From contig NZ_JAFIBY010000002.1 of NCBI RefSeq assembly GCF_017832355.1, positions 186,001-250,000 on the forward strand: a stretch of 64,000 bases of DNA. The letters are read 5' to 3'. The first letter of the stretch is position 1; every line of letters starts with the position of its first letter. The notes beneath the pieces were generated by a model, which saw only the letters and a list, made by a program, of their open reading frames with translations, was not told where the DNA came from and did no database searches. Shown one piece after another: positions 27,358 to 36,813 of the stretch. Origin of the DNA: Serratia sp. PL17 (lineage in GTDB: Bacteria; Pseudomonadota; Gammaproteobacteria; Enterobacterales; Enterobacteriaceae). A program made the position numbers and the translations under genes.

Positions 27358-28620
27358 ATGGCTCTAACAGATATCAAAGTCAGAACAGCCAAGCCAACGG
27401 ATAAACAATACAAGCTGACCGATGGCAACGGTATGCATCTTCTCGTCCACCCCAATGGTTCAAGATACTGGCGTCTGCAGTACCGCTTCGGCGGGAAGCA
27501 AAAGATGCTGGCTTTAGGCGTATATCCTGATGTGTCTCTTGCAGATGCCAGAGCGCGTCGTGATGATGCTCGGAAGCTTTTGGCAAACGGCATCGATCCG
27601 GGAGACAAAAAGAAAAATGATAAGGTTGAATAGGAAGAAGCGCGTACTTTTGAGCAGATTGCTGTCGAGTGGCATGTCACAAATAAAAAGTGGTCGGAAG
27701 AACATAGCCGACGTGTGCTGAAAATCCTGGAGGACAATCTCTTTCCTGTCATTGGCAAACGTAATATTGCCGAACTAAAAACGCGATACCTGTTAGCCCC
27801 TATTAAAGCTGTAGAACTTTCGGGGAGGCTAGAAGTGGCCTCCCGGCTACAACAGCGAACTACTGCAATTATGCGTTATGCCATTCAGAGCGGTTCGCTT
27901 GACTACAATCCCGCGCAGGAGATGGTCGGTGCCGTTGCTTCATGTAACCGACAGCATCGACCGGCGCTAGAGTTGAAGCGTACTCCCGAACTGCTTCAGC
28001 GCATTGGCAGCTATACAGGCAGGACACTGACTCGCCTTGCTGTTGAGCTAACTCTCTTGGTCTTTATCCGCTCAAGTGAACTGCGTTTTGCTCGTTGGTC
28101 CGAGATCGATTTTGAAACACCTATGTGGACGATTCCAGCCGAGCGAGAAGCTATCGAAGGGGTAAAGCATTCACAGCGTGGCTCAAAAATGCGTACACCT
28201 CATCTGGTGCCACTTTCCCGACAGGTATTAAATATTCTGGAGCAGATAAAGACGTTCAGCGGTGATCATGAACTGATCTTTATTGGCGATCATAACCCTC
28301 GTAAACCTATGAGTGAAAACACGGTTAACAAATCTTTACGGGTGATGGGATATGACACACAGGTAGAAGTCTGCGGCCACGGTTTCAGGACCATGGCGTG
28401 TAGTTCGTTGATTGAATCGGGATTGTGGTCGAGGGATGCAGTGGAACGGCAAATGAGCCATATGGAGCGTAACTCTGTGCGAGCGGCTTATATCCATAAG
28501 GCTGAGCATTTGGATGAGCGTAGGTTGATGCTGCAGTGGTGGGCTGATTTTCTCGATGCAAATCGGAAAAGCGTTATCTCGCCTTTTGACTATGCGAAGA
28601 TTAAAAACTCCCTGTCATAA
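27358..28620 (+). pseudogene. P4-type tyrosine integrase with in-frame amber codon
   Basis: The 421-codon frame is continuous except for one TAG at 27631-27633 (codon 92). The first part, MALTDIKVRTAKPTDKQYKL to DKKKNDKVE, is the P4-type arm-binding domain. After the stop the same frame continues EEARTFEQIAVEWHVTNKKW and reaches FIRSSELRFARWSE (catalytic Arg), HGFRTMACSS (HxxR), MSHMERNSVRAAYIHK (His, Tyr nucleophile) and a normal C-terminus. One C-to-T change in a glutamine CAG explains it. Unless an amber suppressor reads through, the island has lost its integrase. An ATG or GTG restart would give only the catalytic half without the arm-binding domain. Confidence 0.92.
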
Positions 28621-28666
28621 AGAAAGAGTGCATCGATAAAACTTACTTTGCACAAAAGAAAACTAT

Positions 28667-28692
28667 GGAGACCTGAGTGGATATCAGGTCTC
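28667..28692. terminator. Hairpin between convergent integrase and zorE
   Basis: AGACCTGA and TCAGGTCT are perfect 8-bp arms with a 7-base loop, followed by CTTTC. It lies between the two stop codons and may serve both directions. Confidence 0.65.
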
Positions 28693-28710
28693 TTTCAAAT
28701 TTTTACCGAA

Positions 28711-29802
28711 TTAAAATATAACCCCAGATTGTATCTGTTTAACGAGTTCACCAACTGTGAATATTTCCCAACCTTCTACTTGTATTTCGGTTAAATTCAC
28801 TGCAATTTTTAATGTGGGCCATGCTGCTTCTACAGTTGCAATAATCTCATGTGCAGAGTTCTGTAAGTCTAATCCTGGTACCGGAGGTTGATATCCTTTG
28901 TGCTGCATAATGTTAATATCACCGTGAACAGATGGATCAGTTAGCTCATAAATATCTTTCCAAGAATCACCCTTTAATAACCCCTGCTGAGATCGCAAGC
29001 GTTGAATAATTGCCATTTCAGCTTGAGTGACAAATATTCCTTCGTGGAGAGGTTGCTTGCGATGGCAATCCTTGCAAAGAACATGCAAGTTTTCTGCTGA
29101 ATTATCGTATTTAACACCATTTTTATGATGAACATCGCAGAGCTGGCGTGAGGATATTAAATTAACTCCGCAATCATTACATTTATAAGCTGCCTGTTCA
29201 CGAACAGAACGAGAAATATCTTTCCAATTATCTACATAACCACTGTTTGCTTTATCATGAATACCTTTTGGCATATGACGGAAGCAAGTACTGTAGTGAG
29301 AGAAGAAGTTATTCAATGAGAACGATTTAAATACTACTCTTTTTTGTAGTTTATCAATACTACCTTTGTAATTAAGGCGCTCAAGGCAATTCATGCAAAC
29401 TCTTAAGTCAGCATCTTGACTGCGGCCTAAACCGTCATCAATTTCAAATAAACCGTCAACACGGTTTGTTGCATGGTAGCGCTCAAAACGATTTTTCTGT
29501 CGCATTTCGTCAAGTGTTCGACACCAAGCAATATGAAAACGTTTCCCTTTCTCACCATCTTCAATCGCCGCATCATAGCGCCCGGTATGATCACGGATAT
29601 ATAAAAGGACTTGACGACCCTGGTAGGAAATTAAGCCACTGCCAGGGTCAAGGTCGGCAATACTGACTTCTTTACCAGCAGATAATTCAATATCAATTGG
29701 GTCGAAGACAACAGGTGCTTCAGCAAGGGAAAATTTAGCACCAGAAGGAAGCATTTTTTTTCCTAACGCAATCAACTCAGAAAAATCAATAGTTAACTTC
29801 AT
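28711..29802 (-). CDS. zorE: Zorya type II effector with HNH nuclease domain
   Basis: ZorE is the nuclease of Zorya type II, recruited when the ZorAB membrane complex senses phage infection. The 363-aa protein carries an HNH domain at residues 200-255: CxxC at 208-211, LCDVHHKNGV with the histidine pair at 225-226, ENLHVLCKDCHRK with CxxC at 243-246 and a final histidine at 247. An extra CxxC lies at 136-139. The N-terminal 130 residues are unfamiliar. The gene follows zorB by five bases and is the last of the zorA-zorB-zorE operon. The gene order and the absence of zorC and zorD define type II. HNH is certain from sequence; the Zorya role is from established family knowledge. Confidence 0.9.
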   Translation of the reverse strand: MKLTIDFSELIALGKKMLPSGAKFSLAEAPVVFDPIDIELSAGKEVSIADLDPGSGLISYQGRQVLLYIRDHTGRYDAAIEDGEKGKRFHIAWCRTLDEMRQKNRFERYHATNRVDGLFEIDDGLGRSQDADLRVCMNCLERLNYKGSIDKLQKRVVFKSFSLNNFFSHYSTCFRHMPKGIHDKANSGYVDNWKDISRSVREQAAYKCNDCGVNLISSRQLCDVHHKNGVKYDNSAENLHVLCKDCHRKQPLHEGIFVTQAEMAIIQRLRSQQGLLKGDSWKDIYELTDPSVHGDINIMQHKGYQPPVPGLDLQNSAHEIIATVEAAWPTLKIAVNLTEIQVEGWEIFTVGELVKQIQSGVIF

Positions 29803-29807
29803 TCTGA

Positions 29808-30515
29808 CTATTCCTGAATAATACGACGAATTTGCAATTCTGCATTTGTAATAACTTTAAACGTAACCCGCCGTGAGCGATTTGGATCTTCTTTTTCTGC
29901 TGCATCAAGAATTGGATGTGAAGATGAGTATCCCACTGCAGCAAATTTACTTTTTACCCATTTTTGATGAGTTTCTGATTCTTTTAAACTGTATACGTAT
30001 TGTAAAACTGCGCGAGTTCTTCCTTGAGATAATTCCATATTATTAAAATAGGCCACATCTTGGTTAGCAGCGCCCGTCCAGTCAGTACTGGTATGCCCTT
30101 CTATACGTACTTCAGTGATATGTTGCTTATACTTGTCTAACACTCTCAAATAACGAGGAAAGAAATCGTTAAGAATTTCTTTAAACTTTGGTTTTAATTC
30201 TGAACTACCCAATCCAAAAAGAACATCTGGTGATTTAAATCTTACTTCAAGAGTTTGTTTATCGATTTCAGCATCCCAGGAAGGTAGATCTTTTGAAAAC
30301 TCGATTTCCAAAGCATTATAAAGCTGTTGCTGTGCCTGTTCGTAGGCAACAGCAACTTCTTTTATTTTTTCTTTTTCAATACGAACATAATGCATATAAG
30401 CAATAGAAATAAACATAAACACCATCATCAGACCTGCCATCAGGTCTGACATGGAAACCCAGTGTTCATTATCCTGGGTGCTTTTTGGGGCTTGCTTACC
30501 AATAATCTTATCCAT
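29808..30515 (-). CDS. zorB: Zorya protein ZorB (MotB/OmpA-like)
   Basis: ZorB pairs with ZorA in a proton-driven inner-membrane motor that detects infection. The 235-aa protein has one membrane helix at residues 25-42 (LMAGLMMVFMFISIAYMHYV) preceded by SMSD, where Asp24 sits at the position of the proton-binding aspartate of MotB. A linker helix follows, then an OmpA-like peptidoglycan-binding domain (about residues 105-225) with VRIEGHTSTDW, SQGRTRAVLQYV and NRSRRVTFKV. The length and the short periplasmic part fit ZorB better than flagellar MotB. It starts seven bases after the zorA stop and ends five bases before zorE. Confidence 0.92.
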   Translation of the reverse strand: MDKIIGKQAPKSTQDNEHWVSMSDLMAGLMMVFMFISIAYMHYVRIEKEKIKEVAVAYEQAQQQLYNALEIEFSKDLPSWDAEIDKQTLEVRFKSPDVLFGLGSSELKPKFKEILNDFFPRYLRVLDKYKQHITEVRIEGHTSTDWTGAANQDVAYFNNMELSQGRTRAVLQYVYSLKESETHQKWVKSKFAAVGYSSSHPILDAAEKEDPNRSRRVTFKVITNAELQIRRIIQE

Positions 30516-30521
30516 TAATTG

Positions 30522-32174
30522 TTACCCACGATTCTGTCTAGAGTTAATTAATGGTTGTAATTGGCCAAGAACACTTTGATATTCTTTTATCAATTGATCA
30601 TAGTTTGTGACAAAACCTTTGCTAATTGCCAGTAGCGCATTACCTAGCGACTGCATTTCCCTATTCATTTCACGCTCAGTAGCTTGTTCAAAAGCATGTA
30701 GCTGTTCATTAATGGAACTACCAAAACGCTCCACTGATTCTTTGACCTGTGAATTTAAACCTGCACTTGCTTTGTCAAATGTTGACTGGATGGTTCCAAA
30801 CATATTATCTGCATTATTAGATAACTGTTGATTAAACTTATCACCGGTTTTACTGAAGAGGTCAATAACACTGGCTGTGTTTTGTTCCATATTACGGTGA
30901 AGATCTTTAGAATGTGATTCAAGAGACTTCAAGAACTCATCACCACTCTGTTTCATTTCAGTAATGGTTTCACTCAATGTTGATGTTAAAGTCTCAGAAG
31001 AGTTGCTTACATCATGTGCCATTGATGCAAATGCTTGCTGAGTCTGAGTAACCGACTGTCTGAAACCTTCTGAACCTTCATCCAGAGCAATGCGCATGGC
31101 ATTTGCATTGGTAAGTAGTTCCTCTCCTGTTTGCCCCAGGGAGGTGCTGACACTCAAAGCGCCCGCTTTAAGCAATTCACCTACTTCATCCAGTTTTTCA
31201 TGGATAGCCGGAATCGCATCGGTTGCTTTATCACGTAATAAAACAAAAGCATCAAGGTGCAGAGATAACTCGCTTATTTGATGTTGGTTAACCTGCAAAA
31301 CATCGCGTAATTCAGCCATTGCAAGTGGTATCTCTTTGCACTCCTCCCAGATACCAGCAACTGCACCACGAGTTTCAACTAATGACTCGACACTTTGTTG
31401 GTACTGTGCGCCCATTTGTTCGACTTGGGTTTTATAGTTCTCCTGCCAATCGACAAGTTTTTTTACCGAAGCATCAAGTGCTTTAAAGTTCTCACCGAAT
31501 TGCTCCGTCAAATTATTATTAAAATCAATAATAACTTGTCTCAGTGCATCAATTATTTGTTCAGTCGCACCCTTAGCCATTAAATCTGCAAATTGTTGAA
31601 GTTGCTCCCATAGTTTATTACTAAATTCGTTATGATGAGATAGTTGGGTGCGAGATGTATCATTTATTTCATTTCGTAATAATTTTATCTGTGCAACCAA
31701 CGAACCCTCTTCGCTACCACTCATTCCCGATACTAACTTTTCCAAAAATTGGTTTTGCTCTTTCAGTTCATGGTGAATATGATCTGGAGTGATAAGCTCT
31801 GGTTCATTAACTGCCGATTTATTTCTTTTATTCGCAAAGAAAAATGCATCAAGTGCATTAAATGCAATAGCGAAAAACATTCCGACAATACTTGTGATGA
31901 ATGCAGTTTTTAATCCACCAAGTAGTACTGGGATGCTAGTATCAATACTTTCCGTATTAAAATTTAGTAGCCCAATAATTATGCCGATAAAGGTACCTAA
32001 TATACCCAATGCTCCCATTAATGTTGGAGCATACTCCCTAAACTTGCTATGTATATTTTTATAATCACACCACCAGGCAAAGGCGAAAATTAAAATAACG
32101 GCCCAAATAAAAATATTAGTAACAAGCATTGAATCAACAGAGTGAAACAAATGTTCAAAAAGCTGGGCTAACAT
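30522..32174 (-). CDS. zorA: Zorya protein ZorA (MotA/ExbB-like with long tail)
   Basis: ZorA is the pentameric membrane partner of ZorB. The 550-aa protein has membrane helices at about residues 17-37, 50-67 and 87-108, with PTLMGALGILGTFIGIIIGL and GGLKTAFITSIVGMFFA matching the MotA/TolQ/ExbB core. Residues about 140-550 are a long cytoplasmic alpha-helical tail, rich in Q, E, L and S, which in Zorya projects into the cell and is needed for signalling. Type II ZorA proteins are shorter than type I (about 700 aa), consistent with this size. It is the first gene of zorABE; its upstream region is cut off by an IS element 150 bases away. The gene is AT-rich, unlike the core genome. Confidence 0.92.
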   Translation of the reverse strand: MLAQLFEHLFHSVDSMLVTNIFIWAVILIFAFAWWCDYKNIHSKFREYAPTLMGALGILGTFIGIIIGLLNFNTESIDTSIPVLLGGLKTAFITSIVGMFFAIAFNALDAFFFANKRNKSAVNEPELITPDHIHHELKEQNQFLEKLVSGMSGSEEGSLVAQIKLLRNEINDTSRTQLSHHNEFSNKLWEQLQQFADLMAKGATEQIIDALRQVIIDFNNNLTEQFGENFKALDASVKKLVDWQENYKTQVEQMGAQYQQSVESLVETRGAVAGIWEECKEIPLAMAELRDVLQVNQHQISELSLHLDAFVLLRDKATDAIPAIHEKLDEVGELLKAGALSVSTSLGQTGEELLTNANAMRIALDEGSEGFRQSVTQTQQAFASMAHDVSNSSETLTSTLSETITEMKQSGDEFLKSLESHSKDLHRNMEQNTASVIDLFSKTGDKFNQQLSNNADNMFGTIQSTFDKASAGLNSQVKESVERFGSSINEQLHAFEQATEREMNREMQSLGNALLAISKGFVTNYDQLIKEYQSVLGQLQPLINSRQNRG

Positions 32175-32324
32175 GACGATTCCTGTGTTACGTAATTGTA
32201 ATTTTTAAGCTTAGCGGCAGGCACAATGGAAAAAATCTTTCAAAGTGCTGCGGACAAACCTGATTTTTGTGATCATTGTAGCAAAAATAATCTAATAATA
32301 AATGACATCAATCAGTCGTGAAGG

Positions 32325-33378
32325 GGCTTTGTTGAATAAATCGAACTTTTGGCCGTAGTCAGGATCAGATCACCACATTCCCGATCATGTAGCGGTATCA
32401 CGTGGCAAAACAAACGTTCAAAATCATCAACTGGGCTGACTACAACAAGGCGCTCGTCAAACGGGGCTCACTGACATTCTGGCTTGATGAGTCGGCTATC
32501 CAGGCCTGGTATGACGAGCCAGACACGTCTTCACGTGGTCGTCCGCAACGTTATTCTGAGCTCGCTATTTCTACCGTACTGATGCTCAAACGCGTTTTTC
32601 GCCTCACGCTACGCGCCGCGCAGGGATTTATTGACTCCATTTTACCCTGATGAAGCTCCCGCTCAGGTGCCCGGATTACTCCTGCGTCAGCAGACGGGCT
32701 AAATCCGTCAATATTCCGTTCAAAACCCCCACGCGCGGCGAAACAGCCCATCTTGTTATCGACTCCACCGGATTAAAAGTCTTCGGTGAGGGCGAATGGA
32801 AGGTGAAAAAACACGGCCAGGAAAAACGCCGCGTGTGGCGTAAACTGCACCTGGCGGTGGACGCCGGAACGCATGAGGTTATCTGCGCTGACCTTTCCCT
32901 GAACAATGTGACGGATGCAGAGGCATTCCCGGGCCTGATCCGTCAGACGCACAGGAAAATCAGGGTCGCCTGCGCCGACGGGGCTTATGACACAAAAAGG
33001 TGCTACAACGAGCTGAGGCGCAAGAAAATTAAGGCATTAATCCCGCCGCGGACGAGGGCCGGTTACTGGCCGGCGGAGTATGCCGACAGAAATCAGGCGG
33101 TGGCCAGGCAGAGGATTACCGGGAGCAATGCTTACTGGAAATGGCACACGGCTTATAACCGGCGGTCGGTGGCTGAAACGGCAATGTACCGGGTCAAACA
33201 GCTGTTTGGTGGGCATCTGACGCTGCGGGATTATGATGCGCAGGTTGGAGAAGCTATGGCCATGATCCGTGCCTTGAACAAAATGACGCGCGCAGGGATG
33301 CCAGAAAGCGTGCGGATTGCCTGATGAGGTCAGTGACGGGAGGCGCTTTTATCTAAATCCGAATTATTCAACAAAGCC
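32325..33378 (+). mobile_element. IS5-family insertion sequence, IS903 group (1054 bp)
   Basis: The ends are imperfect inverted repeats: GGCTTTGTTGAATAA at 32325 and its counterpart TTATTCAACAAAGCC ending at 33378, as in IS903. The flanking 9-mers are TCGTGAAGG (32316-32324) and TCTTGAAGG (33379-33387), a 9-bp target duplication with one mismatch, the size made by this group. The length is close to the 1057 bp of IS903. It sits between zorA and druH, which point away from each other. Confidence 0.93.
32402..33324 (+). pseudogene. Frameshifted transposase of the IS903-group element
   Basis: The first frame starts near 32402 (MAKQTFKIINWADYNKALVK) and runs to FIDSILP, ending at the TGA at 32648-32650. 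The second frame continues from the same place (LMKLPLRCPDYSCVSRRAKS) to the normal C-terminus MTRAGMPESVRIA at 33324. It includes IDSTGLKVFGEGEWK and the DDE-type segments CADGAYDT and RRSVAETAMYR. Adding one T to the run at 32640-32644 restores the family sequence DSIFTLMK. The IS903 group does not use programmed frameshifting, so I read this as a one-base deletion that inactivates the transposase, or a sequencing error in a T-run. Confidence 0.9.
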
Positions 33379-33453
33379 TCTTGAAGGTGGTTATCCATTG
33401 AGCTTTTCATTCATGGTAGTAATGTGTGAAGAAATCTGATTCCGTACAAAAGG

Positions 33454-36400
33454 ATGCTTGTGAAGACGTTAACTAATCCCCTTCTGCTGTGGCTTAAAGA
33501 ATTTCTCAAAAAACGTAAGCTGGCACTAACAGATGGTAGAGCTCTCTATGCCTATCGATGTGACGATGTCGAATTCGCTAAACTGGCTCAGACTCTTAGC
33601 AGTCATATCCCTCGGACCTATCCCAAAACGGTCTTTATTTCTTACAGCGATGCTTTGTTCTGTCTTTATGCAGCCGAATTTATTCGTCGGAATCACACTG
33701 CTGGCCATCCCAAATGGGATGCTATTTTACAGTCCATAAACTGGCAAATTCCATATCAGCATCGCCAGAAGCTTGTCAGTGAAGGTATACGCTACTGGAA
33801 AAGAGAAGTGAGGAGTCTGGGGCAAGCTTCAGGCTACTTACATACACTGGCCTGCGAAGGTGGATTGCCAGTGCGTATGATAGAAAACGAGAGTGGTTAT
33901 TTAATAAACTACTTTAGGCGGATTTATCAGGGGTTGAGAGGGTCACAAGGTAATGTCTCAGCAGTTAAGATTGCGGAAGACTTGAGTGACACTATTCCTG
34001 GTACAATGCAAAACGAGCTTGTCTATGAAGTAGCGGGTGAATTTTGTTGGACGCTTTCTAAACTTCTTAACGAAAGTGGTCATCAGGGGGGAGATCCTAT
34101 TGCCTCACTACGCAAGACATTGCCAAACTGGCATCACCAACTACCTCTCGTTCTCCTGGAAGAAAATGCAGCAGAAATAGTTAGGCGTTTACTTTCACAA
34201 ACATCAGAAACCCGAGTCGCTTCTGGCATCTTAGTAGAAAGAATGTGGATCGATGTCGATGACAGTTGGTTCTGTGATGCGCGATTCCGTTTTCCTGGGA
34301 TGCTACGTAATGAACAGCTTAAAGCCTTATTTGAATGTGAAATACAACAAGATCAATCGCGACTGATTATTTCCGCACAATGGATAAATGGTGGGGCACG
34401 TCTGGCAATGCTAAGCCGTCATGAACACCAAGATTGGCGGGTTGAATTGTTGCCAGCTGCGACACAAAAAATCTCAGGCATGGAAGCGTTGGGAGAAATA
34501 TCATTAATGTTGTTTGATGGGCCAGCGCTCATAGGCAAAGGCATCCCGAAAGGAGGATACGAACTGGCAGAAGATCTCCCTTGGGTTTTTGAAGCTATGA
34601 ACGAGAGCGAGTCACAGCTGAAATTATTCGGAATGGGTTCTGTTAGTTCTGTGCAAGCCGCTCTATTTATCTCATTGCCAGCAAATAGCAATCTGGATAT
34701 CAGTGGTGAGGGAGACTTCGATATTCCACGACTTTTGACGAATAGTGCACGTAGTCTCACGAAAGTCAGTGGTGTTTTTAGCGTTATTTTGCAAGATGGT
34801 GCCATCTGTACTATTCGTACTCGGCAGATATCTGATTCATCCACTGAATATTTTATTAAACCATCAGAGGTCGATCTTGTTAAGTCGGATTATCCTGTTC
34901 ATCGAGCCTGGCCTAAAATTGCCTGGAAAAAAGACCTTCAGCATGGGATTGTTCCCGAGCCGGAACTTTATTGGCGTTCAATACGTTCAGGGAATATGAC
35001 ATGGTCCTCAGTCTCAACTTCAATACCTAAAGGGCAAATTGAAGTACGGCATGTGGTTAATAATGAAGTGTTATTCAGTGGTCGGATGGTTGTTCTACCA
35101 GCAGATTTTGATATTAAAATTGTTCCCGACTCAGCCCAAAAAGGAATTATTACTCTTTCCGGGATTGCTGAAACGCGGGTAGAACGTTACATAAATAATG
35201 AAAATTATTTATTAAAAACTGACTATCTGGCTCAAGAGTGCATAGTTCCTTTCGATGGTAGTGTTTCCAAAAATATCACAATGGACCTGCGTGTTACCTG
35301 GCGGGATGGTTGTAACCTTAAGCTATTATTACCCTCTCCAGTGGCCGGTGGTCGATTTGTTAATCAAGAAGGTGAGACATTTTCTGAAGGTATTGCATCA
35401 GTAGACCATTTACATGGGGTGAGTGCTGATTTACTTACAATATCCCCAGCAGGGAAAGGTTTTCTAAACGTTGAGTTAAAAGATGAGAATCCACTTTCTA
35501 AAGATCTTCATTTTTTATCTATGGATATTCCATTATTTACTGGGCGAAATGAAAACTTACAACAAATTTCTCTATATGAGAAATATAATCTCTTAAAATC
35601 ACTTCTAGCGTGCTCATGGGCGAAATATAGCTCATTACATCTTGATTTCTACGCTGAAAAATTAGGAAAAGTCGGTTCAACGCTAAACATAAAACGATAT
35701 GATGGTAAGTTTATTGAACGAGATGATCGTCTACATATTGATGTTCAGGACGCAATTAGCTTTCCACAAGATCGAGCTAGTGAAATAATTGTACAAGCAG
35801 TTTCACTTACAGATCCTGCTTCATGCGTTATGACCTTACCGAAAGATGCATTAGGTTATGATTTTTCGTCAAAGAGTGATAGCAGTGGACCTTGGTTAAT
35901 AATTGGCAAGCTAGATAACTATATTCGGGTTGAACCATTATTAAGATGGAGCGATATATTACCCGTACACGATGAATTGTTAATAAAATCACTTTGTGAG
36001 CCGGAGCAGTCAAAACGTAAGAGTGAGATAAACTCACTGCTCTCCGAAGTAAAAAACAATCCATTACAGCAGTCTGCTTATTCAATAGTCGAGTATTTAA
36101 AAAAATATAAAAGCTCTGATGACTTACCTCTGCATGTGCACGATTTGTTTAATAAACTATCCAAGGACCCACTGGCTTTAATTCAGCTCTTAATCACATC
36201 CTGTTTGTCTGGTGATAGTGAGCTTATTTACGACATGCAAAATGAATTGCCATTCTCATGGGGTTGGATTCCATTCGAACATTGGAGAAAATCTTTTCAT
36301 GATTGTTATGTTTCTCTTACAACTCAATTTGGTGATGAAGCGCTGGCGTTAAATGTATTACAGCCATTTGTTGTATTTATTAGTAATAGAGCAGCGATTG

Positions 36401-36813
36401 ACCGTCGATTCGCAGCGATTGCCAATATGCTTCAAATGAATTTTAAATTATCACAATCAGCCTGTGTCGGAATTACATCTGTTGATCGTGAGCAGTTTAA
36501 TGAAGCAAAACAGATGCTGTTACGTACTCCGGATAGTTTTGGCCGTGTTGGAACCTTTACCAAGGAACAATGGTTAACTGCTATCTCGCCTGACCTGAAA
36601 TCTATATTTAAAAAGTTTTGGATCGAAGACAGTTACCAACAAAAATTTGAGAAACTATTTAATTTGATGTTGGTCGCCGCGTTGTTATCTCATAAAGATA
36701 ATAATGTAATGCACCAGCTTTCTTCACTATTCGAAATACACTATCAACAAGCCCCGCAACAGTTGGGGATCATTTATCAGTATTATTTTGAGCAAGCAGG
36801 AGTTTGTCATTGA
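33454..36813 (+). CDS. druH: Druantia type III protein DruH (STY4851/ECs_5259 family)
   Basis: DruH is the specific component of Druantia type III, paired with the helicase DruE; its biochemical role is unknown. The 1119-aa protein begins MLVKTLTNPLLLWLKEFLKK and has no helicase or nuclease motif that I can see. It looks like a large soluble protein with beta-rich middle (about residues 300-700) and helical C-terminal parts. I assign it by length, by recognised similarity to the STY4851/ECs_5259 family known from leuX islands, and by its overlap with druE. AAGGA lies directly before the ATG, so the GTG six bases later (33460) could be the true start. It is AT-rich and begins 75 bases after the IS element, so its own promoter may be displaced. 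Confidence 0.85.
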   Translation: MLVKTLTNPLLLWLKEFLKKRKLALTDGRALYAYRCDDVEFAKLAQTLSSHIPRTYPKTVFISYSDALFCLYAAEFIRRNHTAGHPKWDAILQSINWQIPYQHRQKLVSEGIRYWKREVRSLGQASGYLHTLACEGGLPVRMIENESGYLINYFRRIYQGLRGSQGNVSAVKIAEDLSDTIPGTMQNELVYEVAGEFCWTLSKLLNESGHQGGDPIASLRKTLPNWHHQLPLVLLEENAAEIVRRLLSQTSETRVASGILVERMWIDVDDSWFCDARFRFPGMLRNEQLKALFECEIQQDQSRLIISAQWINGGARLAMLSRHEHQDWRVELLPAATQKISGMEALGEISLMLFDGPALIGKGIPKGGYELAEDLPWVFEAMNESESQLKLFGMGSVSSVQAALFISLPANSNLDISGEGDFDIPRLLTNSARSLTKVSGVFSVILQDGAICTIRTRQISDSSTEYFIKPSEVDLVKSDYPVHRAWPKIAWKKDLQHGIVPEPELYWRSIRSGNMTWSSVSTSIPKGQIEVRHVVNNEVLFSGRMVVLPADFDIKIVPDSAQKGIITLSGIAETRVERYINNENYLLKTDYLAQECIVPFDGSVSKNITMDLRVTWRDGCNLKLLLPSPVAGGRFVNQEGETFSEGIASVDHLHGVSADLLTISPAGKGFLNVELKDENPLSKDLHFLSMDIPLFTGRNENLQQISLYEKYNLLKSLLACSWAKYSSLHLDFYAEKLGKVGSTLNIKRYDGKFIERDDRLHIDVQDAISFPQDRASEIIVQAVSLTDPASCVMTLPKDALGYDFSSKSDSSGPWLIIGKLDNYIRVEPLLRWSDILPVHDELLIKSLCEPEQSKRKSEINSLLSEVKNNPLQQSAYSIVEYLKKYKSSDDLPLHVHDLFNKLSKDPLALIQLLITSCLSGDSELIYDMQNELPFSWGWIPFEHWRKSFHDCYVSLTTQFGDEALALNVLQPFVVFISNRAAIDRRFAAIANMLQMNFKLSQSACVGITSVDREQFNEAKQMLLRTPDSFGRVGTFTKEQWLTAISPDLKSIFKKFWIEDSYQQKFEKLFNLMLVAALLSHKDNNVMHQLSSLFEIHYQQAPQQLGIIYQYYFEQAGVCH

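Noticed and set aside
27715-28620. Independent shorter integrase gene
   Set aside because: It is in the same frame as 27358-27633 and continues its domain order; a single amber codon separates them.
32402-33324. Programmed frameshift in the IS transposase
   Set aside because: The IS903 group makes its transposase from one frame, and the break restores with one T, so deletion or sequencing error is simpler.
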